From a virus, in the IMG/VR virus record IMGVR_UViG_3300042507_008101, positions 1 through 28,029 of that record: a stretch of DNA of 28,029 bases. One strand, written 5' to 3'. The first letter of the stretch is position 1. Each line of letters starts with the position of its first letter. The position numbers and the translations under genes are program-made. The notes beneath the pieces are model-generated. The model ran no database searches. It was not told the origin of the DNA and saw only the letters and a program-made list of their open reading frames with translations. Positions 13,040 through 21,735 of the stretch are shown here, piece by piece.

Positions 13040-13237
13040 CTAAATTTTCTTAGTAGTAATTAATCCTTTTTTCTCTGCCCTAAGTATATAGTCAGTTGAT
13101 CTCTCTTCTTCGAGCAAAAAAATATTTTTTCCTGAACCAACTCCTGGTACATTTAAAACTGTAAATGTACGGGGCGCCCTTCTTGACAAAACAACCAGTT
13201 GCATAGGAAATTTATTTCTATTTGTTATCTCTAACAC
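13040..13237 (-). CDS. 65-aa conserved tail-cassette protein
   Basis: GTG start at 13237 with AAGGAG seven bases upstream, inside the end of the gp15-like gene (overlap of seven bases). It has a compact beta-rich sequence (LEITNRNKFPMQLVVLSRRAP, FTVLNVPGVGSGKNIFLLEEE) followed by a short helix (DYILRAEKKGLITTKKI). It lies between the gp15-like gene and the sheath and is coupled to both, so a tail role such as sheath or terminator assembly is likely from context. The family is not known to me by name. Confidence 0.65.
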   Translation of the reverse strand: MLEITNRNKFPMQLVVLSRRAPRTFTVLNVPGVGSGKNIFLLEEERSTDYILRAEKKGLITTKKI

Positions 13238-14169
13238 TTCATCTCCTTAACTGTTTCCTCGATTCGACTCACAATTGCATCTATATCTTCTTCTGCCAAA
13301 CCATTTGTCAATTCCACCTTTGTAGATAGAACAGACTTTTTTCTGACAATCGGCTGGGGTATATAAGACTCAGCAGTTAAGTTGAATTGAAATTTCACAA
13401 CTCTAACTGCTTGGTCACCTGGTTCTATCTCAAGATTATTAGCTATTGAGTCTAATTTCACTTGAGTTTCCCAGGTTACACCTCTAACCTTTATATATGC
13501 AACAGGACTAAATTTTAAAATAATTTGCTCTAATATTTGATTCATATCTTCGATATACATAGTCCAAGCATATAAACTATATGATATGTCTATGGGTATT
13601 CCCCAAGACGTTCCAAAAATTGTGTCTCTTGGGTATTTTTCACTATGAGCAATTGGCTTTTTATCTGCTCCTCTCGGATAGTCAACAGCTTTATGATAAA
13701 TGTATCTTGCTTGATTAAATTGATAATCTTGGCTATGTATTGCCATTATTGGAAGCCTAATTCTATCCACAACTAAAGAATTATCTTTTCTCACATTATC
13801 CTGAAGTATTGCCGCTACTGCTTTTTCTTGTGTTCCCCAAATAATAGGAACTGGATGTGCTTTTCCATCTTCATCTAACACAACAATATCTTTAAACAAA
13901 TCTAAGATAGCTTCATCGGCTCCTCTTAAAGATTTTGTATATCTATAGATTGTATTATAGTTTGTTCCATCATTTATGATCTTGCCGCTTTGCATAGGAT
14001 CGCAAAGATCACTTTTTCCATTACCTGTTTTTTCATTTATTGAAGATTCTTTTAAAAAATCTAAATTATTTGGTTGACTTGAACAAGTGTCAGGCGTAGT
14101 TTTATTTTCTTGAAAATTAAATCCTTTTGGATTACAATCAACAAAACTTTTTTCTGGGTGGTTTTGCAT
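13231..14169 (-). CDS. 15: tail sheath stabilizer / tail terminator, gp15-like
   Basis: 312 aa from ATG 14169; a start at 14238 would lie inside the divergent gene. T4 gp15 forms the hexamer that caps the sheath and tube and joins the tail to the head. The match is in the order YTKSLRGADEAILDLF, a central VDRIRLPIMAIHSQDYQF, and the diagnostic SYSLYAWTMYIEDMNQILEQ followed by ILKFSP, equivalent to the T4 YELSIFTRYEDDMFQIVEQ region, then VVKFQFNLTAESYIPQPI near the C-terminus. The N-terminal ~70 residues are extra, polar and Cys-containing. It is the first gene of the minus-strand tail operon. Only 10 bases separate its ATG from that of the divergent gene, and neither has a Shine-Dalgarno. Confidence 0.85.
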   Translation of the reverse strand: MQNHPEKSFVDCNPKGFNFQENKTTPDTCSSQPNNLDFLKESSINEKTGNGKSDLCDPMQSGKIINDGTNYNTIYRYTKSLRGADEAILDLFKDIVVLDEDGKAHPVPIIWGTQEKAVAAILQDNVRKDNSLVVDRIRLPIMAIHSQDYQFNQARYIYHKAVDYPRGADKKPIAHSEKYPRDTIFGTSWGIPIDISYSLYAWTMYIEDMNQILEQIILKFSPVAYIKVRGVTWETQVKLDSIANNLEIEPGDQAVRVVKFQFNLTAESYIPQPIVRKKSVLSTKVELTNGLAEEDIDAIVSRIEETVKEMKC

Positions 14170-14179
14170 AATAATATAT
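14170..14179. promoter_or_regulatory. 10-base A/T gap between divergent start codons
   Basis: AATAATATAT lies between the two ATGs at 14169 (-) and 14180 (+). Any promoter and ribosome-recognition signals must overlap the opposite coding region or be absent. No AGGAG-like sequence is found within 20 bases on either side. Confidence 0.45.
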
Positions 14180-14998
14180 ATGAGTAATCTTAAATTAAAG
14201 TGGAGAAGTTTTTTTAACGCAAAAGAATTTCCTCCCACTCAAATAAAACTCCAAATACCAGGGTGGGCAGGAGAAGATAAAACCCACGGAAATGGGTCTA
14301 AACCTCAGCCTTGGCATTGCCCACCGTTTGTAGAGGCGAGCACATATGGAATAGAATTGGTTTATCCATTTGAAACAGAATGTACCGTTAAAAACATAGA
14401 TGGAAAAACAGTATTTGAAGGTGATTTTTCTGGAGAAGAGAAAAAATACAATCATCCAATGCCTCCTTTTATGAATTTTGCTCCTGGGCATTTTGGGTTT
14501 ACATCAAGCTTTGATTTTGAACCACCTGTCGATCATATAATAAGAATAGAGCCTCACCCCAAGTATTACACAGATTCATCATGGACAACACCCTTGCCTG
14601 TAGCCGGGCACATACAGGGAGAATGGTGGTCAAAGATATTCTTTGTTGTTTTTAAACAGCCGCCTTTAAACGGCAGCTATGTATTTAGAAAGGGAGAACC
14701 TTATGCCCAAATATTAATTTTACCAAGAAGAATAAGTTATGAAATAACAGAAATGACAGAACAAGAAAAAGAAAAAAGAATTTTATTAGAAGCAAATATT
14801 TCAAAATATAGTGGAGAATTTTGTAAAAAATGGAAAGATCACGAAGGTAATACTTTTGACAATAAATATAAAGTTTTAAGCACATCTTTTTCTAAAGATG
14901 GAATGACGGGTGTAAATAAATTGATCAAACAATCGGCAGACAAATATTTTAAAAAGAAGCACCCAAGAGTAAAGCTCTTTAGGCGAAAAAGAAAATGA
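14180..14998 (+). CDS. DUF6065-like conserved protein, 272 aa
   Basis: The sequence resembles a family I recall as DUF6065, found in bacteria and phages, of unknown function. Conserved-looking stretches are QPWHCPPFVEASTYGIELVY (43-62), FAPGHFGFTSSFDFEPPV, IRIEPHPKYY, GHIQGEWWSKIFFVVFK and RKGEPYAQILILPRR. The His/Pro/Trp-rich core with GH and EPHP elements looks like a beta-sandwich or cupin-like fold with possible metal or sugar contacts, but no catalytic set is established. The last 70 residues are Lys-rich and helical (SADKYFKKKHPRVKLFRRKRK). It starts without a Shine-Dalgarno next to an A/T box and is coupled by ATGA to the next tiny gene. Confidence 0.65.
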   Translation: MSNLKLKWRSFFNAKEFPPTQIKLQIPGWAGEDKTHGNGSKPQPWHCPPFVEASTYGIELVYPFETECTVKNIDGKTVFEGDFSGEEKKYNHPMPPFMNFAPGHFGFTSSFDFEPPVDHIIRIEPHPKYYTDSSWTTPLPVAGHIQGEWWSKIFFVVFKQPPLNGSYVFRKGEPYAQILILPRRISYEITEMTEQEKEKRILLEANISKYSGEFCKKWKDHEGNTFDNKYKVLSTSFSKDGMTGVNKLIKQSADKYFKKKHPRVKLFRRKRK

Positions 14999-15123
14999 AA
15001 CTTATAAACAATAAACCTAAAAATTTTGTAAAGAGAGAATTATTTATTCCATTTCCAATTATAGAATACAAGCAGCTCAGAAAGCCCAGGTTGCCTTTGA
15101 AACTACTTAAAAAATCTAAATAA
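14995..15123 (+). CDS. 42-aa basic hypothetical protein
   Basis: It begins at the ATG overlapping the stop of the DUF6065-like gene (ATGA) and ends in TAA, overlapping the convergent 15116-15649 gene by eight bases. Composition is Lys/Pro-rich with a short hydrophobic middle (RELFIPFPIIEYKQL) and a basic end (RLPLKLLKKSK). Support comes only from the coupled start, the fit between neighbours and the lack of other coding, so it is tentative. Confidence 0.45.
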   Translation: MKLINNKPKNFVKRELFIPFPIIEYKQLRKPRLPLKLLKKSK

Positions 15124-15649
15124 TTTTAAAGTCTTGTTTCGGAGTAGGGATTTTACCTTCACCAGAAGTAACGCTCTCTTGAAACTTCTGAGAAATCAGT
15201 TGGATGTGTAATACGCCCCACTGTTTAAACTCAGCTAAATTTCTTTGTATAATTACCCAGTTTTCTTGAAGATGTGGCGTGTATAATCTTGATCCAATTT
15301 TAGGAGGATGTCCAATAGCCCTCAATACCGATCTATAGTTGAGCTCAAATATTTGTTCGTCTGGTGCATCTATTCCAAATTGATTCACATAGTTCTGACT
15401 TGCCGCTGGTTCATAGTAACCCCAAAGTTGAACTGGGGTTGGTGAAAATATTTTGCCTCTATCTTCAAGATAAATAGGATCTACCGTGGATGACTGTATG
15501 AAAACTTCGTAGTAGAATATTGGAATTCCACCTCTTTTTATAGCTTCCTCATCCCAACTATCATAAAGAGTGAATTGTGGATCTTGGGGATCAAACTGTT
15601 GATAGCTTCCTGCCACACAATATGGAGTTCCGTCTTGTTTTCTAATCAT
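15116..15649 (-). CDS. neck protein, gp14-like
   Basis: 177 aa. The central NQFGIDAPDEQIFELNYRS...PPKIGSRLYTPHLQENWVI follows the pattern F-G-i-d-x-x-D-e-x-i-F ... P-k-x-G-d-l-i-y-f-P seen in T4-like neck proteins (gp14 family), which sit between portal and tail. A preceding YYEVFIQSS...PTPVQLWGYYEP element agrees. T4 gp14 is longer (256 aa), so this would be a short member. The ATG has no Shine-Dalgarno; TATATAATAGT abuts it and TATAAACA lies 11 bases upstream. Head-to-tail connector is the best reading, but another adaptor protein is possible. Confidence 0.55.
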   Translation of the reverse strand: MIRKQDGTPYCVAGSYQQFDPQDPQFTLYDSWDEEAIKRGGIPIFYYEVFIQSSTVDPIYLEDRGKIFSPTPVQLWGYYEPAASQNYVNQFGIDAPDEQIFELNYRSVLRAIGHPPKIGSRLYTPHLQENWVIIQRNLAEFKQWGVLHIQLISQKFQESVTSGEGKIPTPKQDFKII

Positions 15650-15660
15650 ACTATTATATA

Positions 15661-15668
15661 TGTTTATA
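15661..15668 (-). promoter_or_regulatory. candidate late promoter box TATAAACA (minus strand)
   Basis: TATAAACA, near the T4 late consensus and identical to 5923-5930 on the other strand, ends 11 bases before the ATG at 15649. The implied leader would be only a few bases. Confidence 0.4.
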
Positions 15669-15678
15669 AAACATTAAT

Positions 15679-16083
15679 TTACGAAACACCAATGTTTAAG
15701 CTGACTGCTATTGATCCTCCGCCTCCCGGTAATTCAAATGGTACAGAAAATCTTTCTACCCAGAGCAAGTAGTTTGTACCATCTATGCTTGTTGTTACAT
15801 AATATCCATATACTTTTATATTGTTATTAAAAGTAAAAGTGTGCTCAGGATATGAGGCTGTAGTAATATTGCTTGATGTAACTATAGCCCAATCTGATGC
15901 GGCTAGGCTTTTAGAAGCATAGCTGGCTGTGGAAGCCTCTGTTAGATCAGAAAGAACAGTAGTTTTACTTGGGTTGTGATTATTCACAAAAAGTCTTAAA
16001 GTTTGTGTGTTAGAATTAGATATTTTACCAAAAATAAACTTTAAAATTGTCTGATTTGATATGTTTGGGATTATTAGGCTCAT
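15679..16083 (-). CDS. small beta-rich virion protein, fibre/decoration-like
   Basis: 134 aa, Ser/Thr/Asn-rich with strong beta pattern. The C-terminal half runs ASYPEHTFTFNNNIKVYGYY, then a WVERFSVPFELPGGGGSIAV strand pair. This resembles a jelly-roll-like domain I know from aquatic phage fibre or decoration proteins, in which a YGYYV strand precedes L-W-x-E-r-F and a Gly-rich turn before the last strand. No trimerisation or collagen-like repeats are seen. It sits between the neck gene and the 16127 gene, with a 29-base gap to the neck gene, in a late cluster. The assignment is by shape rather than a named family. Confidence 0.55.
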   Translation of the reverse strand: MSLIIPNISNQTILKFIFGKISNSNTQTLRLFVNNHNPSKTTVLSDLTEASTASYASKSLAASDWAIVTSSNITTASYPEHTFTFNNNIKVYGYYVTTSIDGTNYLLWVERFSVPFELPGGGGSIAVSLNIGVS

Positions 16084-16126
16084 TTGTTTGTTCGATTGGA
16101 TGAATAATTACTAATATATAGATATC

Positions 16127-16699
16127 ATGGCGATAAAAAATAAAGACGGAACTGTCTTCAAAATTTCTGGTCCTAATCCTTTAATGGAAGAGCAGACCTT
16201 GTGGAAAGGTTTTACAAAACATAATTTTGAATGGACAGAAGAAATAGACAAACAAAATAAATCTAAAAGCTTTGAAATAAAGCAGAACAAAGAAGATGTA
16301 GTATTTGAAGAAAAGAAAATAGTCATAGAAGAGCCCAAAATAATAGAAAAAGAAGAAGAAGAAGAAGAAGAAGAAGTTAAACAACAAAAAAAAATTTCAG
16401 ATCATAAAACCATTCAATGCTTCTGCCTACCAGCAAAAATTATAGAGAAAAAAGATAGCTTATATGGTGAAGCTTATCAAAGAACAGAGTATCTCGATAA
16501 ATTTATATTTGAAACAGTGGTAATAGAAAAAGAAGATATTTATATAAAATTTTGGACCATGGAAAAAATTACTAAAAACTCAATAGTATACCCAAAAAAT
16601 AAAGATAAAAGATGGTGGAAAGTTTCTGAGCACACGGAAGCTCCCATGGGCTTTATATACACGGCTCTAATATCAGATTACACACCTTCTTTTGAATGA
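16127..16699 (+). CDS. conserved phage hypothetical protein, 190 aa, likely virion
   Basis: It begins MAIKNKDGTVFKISGPNPLM, a start I associate with T4-like aquatic phage structural operons. A short acidic linker follows (IEKEEEEEEEEVKQQKK, about 73-89). The C-terminal domain of about 100 residues has alternating aromatic/beta stretches: CFCLPA, LYGEAYQRTEYLDKFIFETVVIE (split by a turn), IYIKFWTM, RWWKVSEH and ISDYTPSFE. It looks like a small OB/beta-barrel. The start has no Shine-Dalgarno; AATATATAGATATC abuts the ATG. The end overlaps the convergent 16678 gene by 22 bases. Function unknown. Confidence 0.6.
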   Translation: MAIKNKDGTVFKISGPNPLMEEQTLWKGFTKHNFEWTEEIDKQNKSKSFEIKQNKEDVVFEEKKIVIEEPKIIEKEEEEEEEEVKQQKKISDHKTIQCFCLPAKIIEKKDSLYGEAYQRTEYLDKFIFETVVIEKEDIYIKFWTMEKITKNSIVYPKNKDKRWWKVSEHTEAPMGFIYTALISDYTPSFE

Positions 16700-16944
16700 T
16701 CAGACGTTACTTTTACGCTATATCCTAATTGTTCAAACTTTTTTCTGTGATCATCTACACATTTTAGATAGGCAGTTTCATAAACATCAGCTATCAATTT
16801 ATTAAGATCTTTCAAATCTTGTTCCGTAGCTAGGTGATATAATATTCTGTCTATTATATTTTCATTTCTACTAAATCTTTCTTTTAAAACTTCAAATATA
16901 TATTTTTTAATATAATGATTTCTTTGATTTTGTAAAAAGTCCAT
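16678..16944 (-). CDS. 88-aa helical hypothetical protein
   Basis: Its ATG overlaps the stop of the 1293-aa gene by one base (TAATG), so it is translationally coupled to it and presumably its partner. Nearly all helical and charged (KKYIFEVLKERFSRNENIIDR, in two helices, then EQDLKDLNKLIADVYETAY), with one Cys. It could be a chaperone or accessory for the large protein; that is inferred from coupling only. Confidence 0.6.
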   Translation of the reverse strand: MDFLQNQRNHYIKKYIFEVLKERFSRNENIIDRILYHLATEQDLKDLNKLIADVYETAYLKCVDDHRKKFEQLGYSVKVTSDHSKEGV

Positions 16945-19900
16945 TATTTAATTTCTTTTGCTTGTTTTATAAACTCTGATCTAACTTTAGTTTGCATAAA
17001 ACCCTGAAGTTTTGGAGCTTGTTCCACTGCGTATTTCGCCAGTTGCGTATTGCTTTTTGGCGGCTGGACTTCCATTAATTTTGCAAATTCTCCAAAATTA
17101 CTGGAAATTTTATTTAAAAAAGCTTCCATAGGATATTTTAGCCCTTGACCAAAATTAGACTTTCCACCCTTATGCCTTAAAATAATTTGAATTAAACTTT
17201 CTTTCTTTTTTGTGTCTACTGAACGTGTAAGGTTTATTAATAACTGTCGAATATAATCATACCACAGTAGAATTTTTGGACCTTGAGACACAAGTTTCTT
17301 ATCTACTTTATTAAAATAATTCTCACCTCCATAACTTTCATCTTCAATAATCTTCTCTATTTCTTTTGCAATAGCAAGCATGTTGTTGTAACCGGCTTCT
17401 ATTTGGGAATCTATTGGTATTTCTTGTTTTGGAGCAATTATTTTTTTACTTGCTTTTTTATTAAGCTCTTCTTTCTCAGCTTCGTAAACATTCTCTATGT
17501 GCGCTGGTATACTTGTATCACATTTTTGAATGTATGACAACAAGTCCTCGCCGTGACCACCAATCTTATCCATAGTGGTCTTATAATGTTGAGAGTATTG
17601 AGGAAAAGTACTAGCCCAGAAAGATAATAGATTTTTTTCTTCCACGTTTAAAATTTCAATAATTTTCTTGTGGTTAGAAACATCTATTTTATCTGAGTTT
17701 TCTGATAAAAACCTGAGTATATTAGAGGTGCTATAAAGTGCATTCATCAAATCATTTTTATTTTTTCTAAACACATATGGCTGTTTCGCATCAGAGTCGG
17801 GCATTTGTACTGTGGGCGTCCAGGTTTTACCTGTATTGCTGGTGAATACAATTTGATTGTTTGTATCAAAGAAAATAGACACAAACTGTGCTCTTTTTTG
17901 TTTATCAAAAGATTTATCATAAGCAAGAGGTTCAATATTATTAATATCTTCCTGAGGCTCTGTGGAGCTCTTAGGATTTCTCATAATCATGCTTTCGGTG
18001 CTTGTCCTTGATTTTCTTCCCTTGCTGCCAGTTGCTTCATTTTCCCTAGATAAAAATTTATCTGCCTCGCTACTAGCCCTGGTTTTTCTTCCCAAAGAAG
18101 TATAAAGATCTTCATCCCTAGCATTAAGATAAAAAACATCTACTATCTCATCATGGATTCTTTGAAAATCTTTTATGTATTCTCTTATGTCAACCCTATT
18201 GGCGTCCACTCCACTATATTTTTTCTTCAAAAATACAGCAGACATTCCTTCGACAATATCATTCCAGCCTGAAAGATTACCATAACCATCTTTTGTTGGC
18301 ACTATTTGATAATAGTGTTTAGCTGTACCTGTTCGATCCCACTTTGCTGTTAATTTGCCGCCTTTTCTTGCACCGCCAGTATCTCTATCTATTTCATCTG
18401 ACTCGTCTGATTCTTTTATGATTCTAAAATCTGATAGACTAAAGGATTCTTCTATATATCGACTTGAGCTTCGTGGTGCATCATCAGGTCCAGTATCCGA
18501 AAGATCATACTGTACGTACTTCATGGGAGATGCATCTTTTGGAACTAATTCTGGATTTCTTTTGAAATAATCCCAAGTTTCTTTTCCAATAACTAATCCG
18601 TCTGATCCCATTACTGGACTTCCTATTGGAAATATTTTTGCAAATCCTATTCTTGTTTCTTTATTATGGGGCGCCCCAGGCACCTGACTAGAAACTTCTG
18701 GTCTGAATCCCGTTATTCTAGTTCCCGGAAGACCATGGGAATATCTTGGAACTTTATAAAAATTATTTAATGTTGTTTCTTTTCCATCTTTTCCAATAAT
18801 TACCCCGCTTCTGGGTGTTGTCATCAGGCTTTTTTCTGGATCTTCTCCTAAAAATACTATTAGATTTTTAATTAAATCTTTAGTATTATCTTTAATTTTA
18901 TCAGAATTTAATAATTTTTCTAAATCATCAACAGAATCTAAATCTACAGAATCGGTGTTTATTTTTGATTTTTTAAGAGTAGAGAGTATTTTATTTTTTA
19001 ATTTAGATATTTCTATGGAATCTGTGTTTACAGAAGATCTAATAAAAGATGGAGTGTTTAATAATGGAACAGATCTTTCATTATCACCCTCTCCAATTTT
19101 CACATAAGGTAAAATTATTTTTGGAGAATCTCCTTCTTTTATTTTTCCATTTTTATCTTTTGTTTTTGCTGATCCTATTCTTAATTCTTCACCTTTAATT
19201 TTATATGGTATTCTGCCCGTCTTTTGAAAAGTCTCCCAATCCTCCTTACCAAGTATTTTTTCCAATTCTTCTCTATCCTTAGGGCTTATCTTCTCTAGTT
19301 CTTTTTTTCTTATTTCTTCATCTTTAACGGGATCTCCTGTTATTACTGAGGAAAGTATTTTTGGACCATGAACATTTTGTTGTCTAATTATCTCCTTGGT
19401 TCTTTCGTTTGAGAAATATTCTGCAAACATCTTTTTTAATTTAGTGTTATTAACAACGTTCCAGCCTGCTTCTCTATCACCAAGTGGAACTCCTGGCTGT
19501 GTCATCCAAGAAATAGTACGCATATCTATCTTGCCATTTGTTTTCCATTTTTCTACTTCATCATAATTATCATGAAATATATTTTTAAAAGCAGATTCAT
19601 CAACCTTGGATAAATCTTCTTTTGTTGCGTTTGGATTTTTAAGAATATATCGTATAAGCCACAGTCCGCTTTCCATTTCTTCTTTTTCTTTTGATGGAAA
19701 AGGGCTATTCTCTAACAACTCTGCAACTTTTGGATCACCCCAAGACCTCATTCCTTTATTGTTGTTTATAAATCTTGTTATAAAATTAGATATATTTCTT
19801 TGTATTGTGTTTTGAGCTTCTGTGTCATCAATATCTTGTAATTGTTTTATTCCGCTTCTCACTATTTTATAAGTTATATCTCTGTCATGCGAAGGATCAT

Positions 19901-20825
19901 CAGAAGGTAGGCTTCCATAATGTCTATGATAATTTAATGAATAAAGATTTTTAAGAGCCTCTCCCGCACCGCTGGACTTAGAAAAGTTAAAACCCCCTTC
20001 GGTGCCGCCACGACCATCGGTGCCAGACCCAGCTCTATATATAATGTCTTTTCCTCCCTTGGTTTTAACTTTTCTTGCATTGGATAAATCTATTCCATAT
20101 TTTCCATGTGATTCAAATTCTATATCTTTTCCATACACCTGACTAATATGATCTAATTTTGTTTTTATAGTATGCTCATCACCAGGAAGAGTTTCAAGTT
20201 TTTCTATGTATCTGTTAATATAAAATTTTATTTTTTTGTTTCCAACATAATATTCTTCTTGGTCTCCACCTTTTACATATATTACTATATGCTTGATTAC
20301 CTCGTGAATTAAATCTCTTATTGTTCTAAAGTTATCCTCATATCCTCTGGTGGAAGGATTTATTAAATCATAATTATCCATAACTTTATCAAGCCAAACA
20401 GATAGCTCTTCCCTATTTTCTTCTGAAGAAGAAGACTTTCCTCCATAATTATCGTATTTCCCCGCTATGCTTAGTATGAGATTTTTTAAATCACTCAGGT
20501 TTGAATCATTTATTGATATTCTTCTTTTAGACCGAACGCCACCAGCGGCGGTTTTTGATAAGCCAAATTTAGATTTGATCTCCGACAGCATCTCTCTAGT
20601 AATTCTATTTCTGATTTCTTGTCTATTTTTTAAAAGACTCCAAGTTTTTTGTATTCTTTGTTGTAAAGCTTCTTTCCAATGAGTTTGATCTATTTGATAA
20701 AGATAGTCTAAGTCTTCTTCATCTAATAATGTTGGGTTTTTAATATAAGTGCCTCTATTGGCTCTTGCTTCCAATAAAGTTATATAATCAAAATTTTTGG
20801 TAAAGAATTCTTTAAAGTTGTACAT
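16944..20825 (-). CDS. giant 1293-aa capsid-targeted internal-protein candidate
   Basis: The largest gene of the window. The N-terminus MYNFKEFFTKNFDYITLLEA fits M-x-x-F-x-x-F and holds an L-L-E|A site (17-20), as in T4 internal proteins cut by gp21. The rest is hydrophilic, Lys/Ser/Asp/Glu-rich, with just one Cys and no membrane segment. Regions: helical 20-130; a Gly-rich stretch near 275-305 (RAGSGTDGRGGTEGGF); helical/charged 320-560; a more compact part about 690-850 (VPRYSHGLPGTRITGFRP, IGSPVMGSDGLVIGKETW); a C-terminal helical half. No enzyme motif was recognised. AGGAAG precedes the ATG with TATAAAGT upstream. A protein packaged in the head and ejected with DNA is the favoured idea; a scaffold is the alternative. 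Confidence 0.7.
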   Translation of the reverse strand: MYNFKEFFTKNFDYITLLEARANRGTYIKNPTLLDEEDLDYLYQIDQTHWKEALQQRIQKTWSLLKNRQEIRNRITREMLSEIKSKFGLSKTAAGGVRSKRRISINDSNLSDLKNLILSIAGKYDNYGGKSSSSEENREELSVWLDKVMDNYDLINPSTRGYEDNFRTIRDLIHEVIKHIVIYVKGGDQEEYYVGNKKIKFYINRYIEKLETLPGDEHTIKTKLDHISQVYGKDIEFESHGKYGIDLSNARKVKTKGGKDIIYRAGSGTDGRGGTEGGFNFSKSSGAGEALKNLYSLNYHRHYGSLPSDDPSHDRDITYKIVRSGIKQLQDIDDTEAQNTIQRNISNFITRFINNNKGMRSWGDPKVAELLENSPFPSKEKEEMESGLWLIRYILKNPNATKEDLSKVDESAFKNIFHDNYDEVEKWKTNGKIDMRTISWMTQPGVPLGDREAGWNVVNNTKLKKMFAEYFSNERTKEIIRQQNVHGPKILSSVITGDPVKDEEIRKKELEKISPKDREELEKILGKEDWETFQKTGRIPYKIKGEELRIGSAKTKDKNGKIKEGDSPKIILPYVKIGEGDNERSVPLLNTPSFIRSSVNTDSIEISKLKNKILSTLKKSKINTDSVDLDSVDDLEKLLNSDKIKDNTKDLIKNLIVFLGEDPEKSLMTTPRSGVIIGKDGKETTLNNFYKVPRYSHGLPGTRITGFRPEVSSQVPGAPHNKETRIGFAKIFPIGSPVMGSDGLVIGKETWDYFKRNPELVPKDASPMKYVQYDLSDTGPDDAPRSSSRYIEESFSLSDFRIIKESDESDEIDRDTGGARKGGKLTAKWDRTGTAKHYYQIVPTKDGYGNLSGWNDIVEGMSAVFLKKKYSGVDANRVDIREYIKDFQRIHDEIVDVFYLNARDEDLYTSLGRKTRASSEADKFLSRENEATGSKGRKSRTSTESMIMRNPKSSTEPQEDINNIEPLAYDKSFDKQKRAQFVSIFFDTNNQIVFTSNTGKTWTPTVQMPDSDAKQPYVFRKNKNDLMNALYSTSNILRFLSENSDKIDVSNHKKIIEILNVEEKNLLSFWASTFPQYSQHYKTTMDKIGGHGEDLLSYIQKCDTSIPAHIENVYEAEKEELNKKASKKIIAPKQEIPIDSQIEAGYNNMLAIAKEIEKIIEDESYGGENYFNKVDKKLVSQGPKILLWYDYIRQLLINLTRSVDTKKKESLIQIILRHKGGKSNFGQGLKYPMEAFLNKISSNFGEFAKLMEVQPPKSNTQLAKYAVEQAPKLQGFMQTKVRSEFIKQAKEIK

Positions 20826-20846
20826 GGTTTTAATTTCTTCCTGGTT

Positions 20847-20854
20847 ACTTTATA
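20847..20854 (-). promoter_or_regulatory. candidate late promoter box TATAAAGT for the 1293-aa gene
   Basis: TATAAAGT (minus strand) lies 21 bases upstream of the ATG at 20825, with AGGAAG in between: the spacing expected of a late promoter plus ribosome binding site. It overlaps the A/T box of the divergent neck gene at 20865. Confidence 0.45.
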
Positions 20855-20864
20855 TATATAATAT

Positions 20865-21731
20865 ATGAGCAATATTTTAGAAATCCCCAGACCTTCTCAA
20901 GATGTAAATTGTCAATCTTCATCACCTTGTGGTTCAAATTTAGGTCCAACAGACCCACTTGTTAAAATATCACCTAGAAGAAACAGAGAAAAAGTAAGAG
21001 AACAAATAAAGGATTATGTCCTTTTGATGCTCGGAGCGCCTGTAGTAAGCATAGAGTTGGACCAACAACAGCTCGATGGTGCCGTAGATTTTGCTCTTCA
21101 AATATTTGAGGATTATGCCCCTAGGGAGTATTATCAATGGTATGTTTTTAACACTGTGCCAGGACAAACAATATATCAAATGCCCAACGATGTGGGGATG
21201 GTTAGAGAAGTTGCATACAAAGAAACAGCTCAATATGCTTTTAGTGCCTCAGACCTGGGTGGTGTGATACCTCTAGAGTATATGGGTGCTGGAGCATATG
21301 GAAGCATTGCTGGAGGTATTAATCCACAGACGCCTGTTTGGGGAAAAATGAATGAGTGGATGTTATATAAGCAGTATGAAGACACATATAATAGAATGGC
21401 AAGCCAGCAAGGAGGTTGGGAGTGGATTGGAGGATATGGTTCTATAAAGCTTTATCCTGTTCCTTATAAATCCCACTTAGTTGCTGTTCATTACTTGCAA
21501 AAAAACACAGACTTTAAACAAGTTACACAAGCAATGCAAGAAGGTGCGCTTGCTTTTGCCAAAATAATGCTGGGTAGAATTCGTTCCAAGATAACAAATC
21601 CTCCTGGTCCAAATGGTGGAGTCCAGCTTGATGGTCAGCAAATACTTCAGGAAGGACTACAAGAAAAAAAAGATTGGGAAGAAAGATTAATAAATAGGTT
21701 TGGAGATCTCCCGCAAATTAAATTAGGCTAA
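20865..21731 (+). CDS. 13: neck protein, gp13-like
   Basis: 288 aa. The region VREQIKDYVLLMLGAPVVSI followed by ELDQQQLDGAVDFALQIFEDY (about 44-84) is the characteristic gp13 N-terminal domain (k-x-Y-v-l-x-r-L-G-a-P-v-v-x-i-e-l ... l-d-x-a-i-d-e-A-L). In T4, gp13 and gp14 complete the head and form the neck on the portal after DNA packaging. Then come FNTVPGQTIYQMPNDV and a Gly/Tyr-rich central part, and a helical C-terminus. The ATG abuts a 14-base TATATATATAATAT box and has no Shine-Dalgarno. The gene is divergent from the 1293-aa gene and is followed after four bases by the targeted 153-aa protein. Confidence 0.8.
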   Translation: MSNILEIPRPSQDVNCQSSSPCGSNLGPTDPLVKISPRRNREKVREQIKDYVLLMLGAPVVSIELDQQQLDGAVDFALQIFEDYAPREYYQWYVFNTVPGQTIYQMPNDVGMVREVAYKETAQYAFSASDLGGVIPLEYMGAGAYGSIAGGINPQTPVWGKMNEWMLYKQYEDTYNRMASQQGGWEWIGGYGSIKLYPVPYKSHLVAVHYLQKNTDFKQVTQAMQEGALAFAKIMLGRIRSKITNPPGPNGGVQLDGQQILQEGLQEKKDWEERLINRFGDLPQIKLG

Positions 21732-21735
21732 AATT

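Noticed and set aside
14170-14238. Longer start of the gp15-like gene
   Set aside because: It would lie within the coding region of the divergent DUF6065-like gene; ATG 14169 gives a sensible N-terminus.
16944-20825. ADP-ribosyltransferase (T4 Alt/ModA type) identity for the 1293-aa protein
   Set aside because: The packaging signal invited the comparison, but no R / S-T-S / E-x-E set in the right order could be found.
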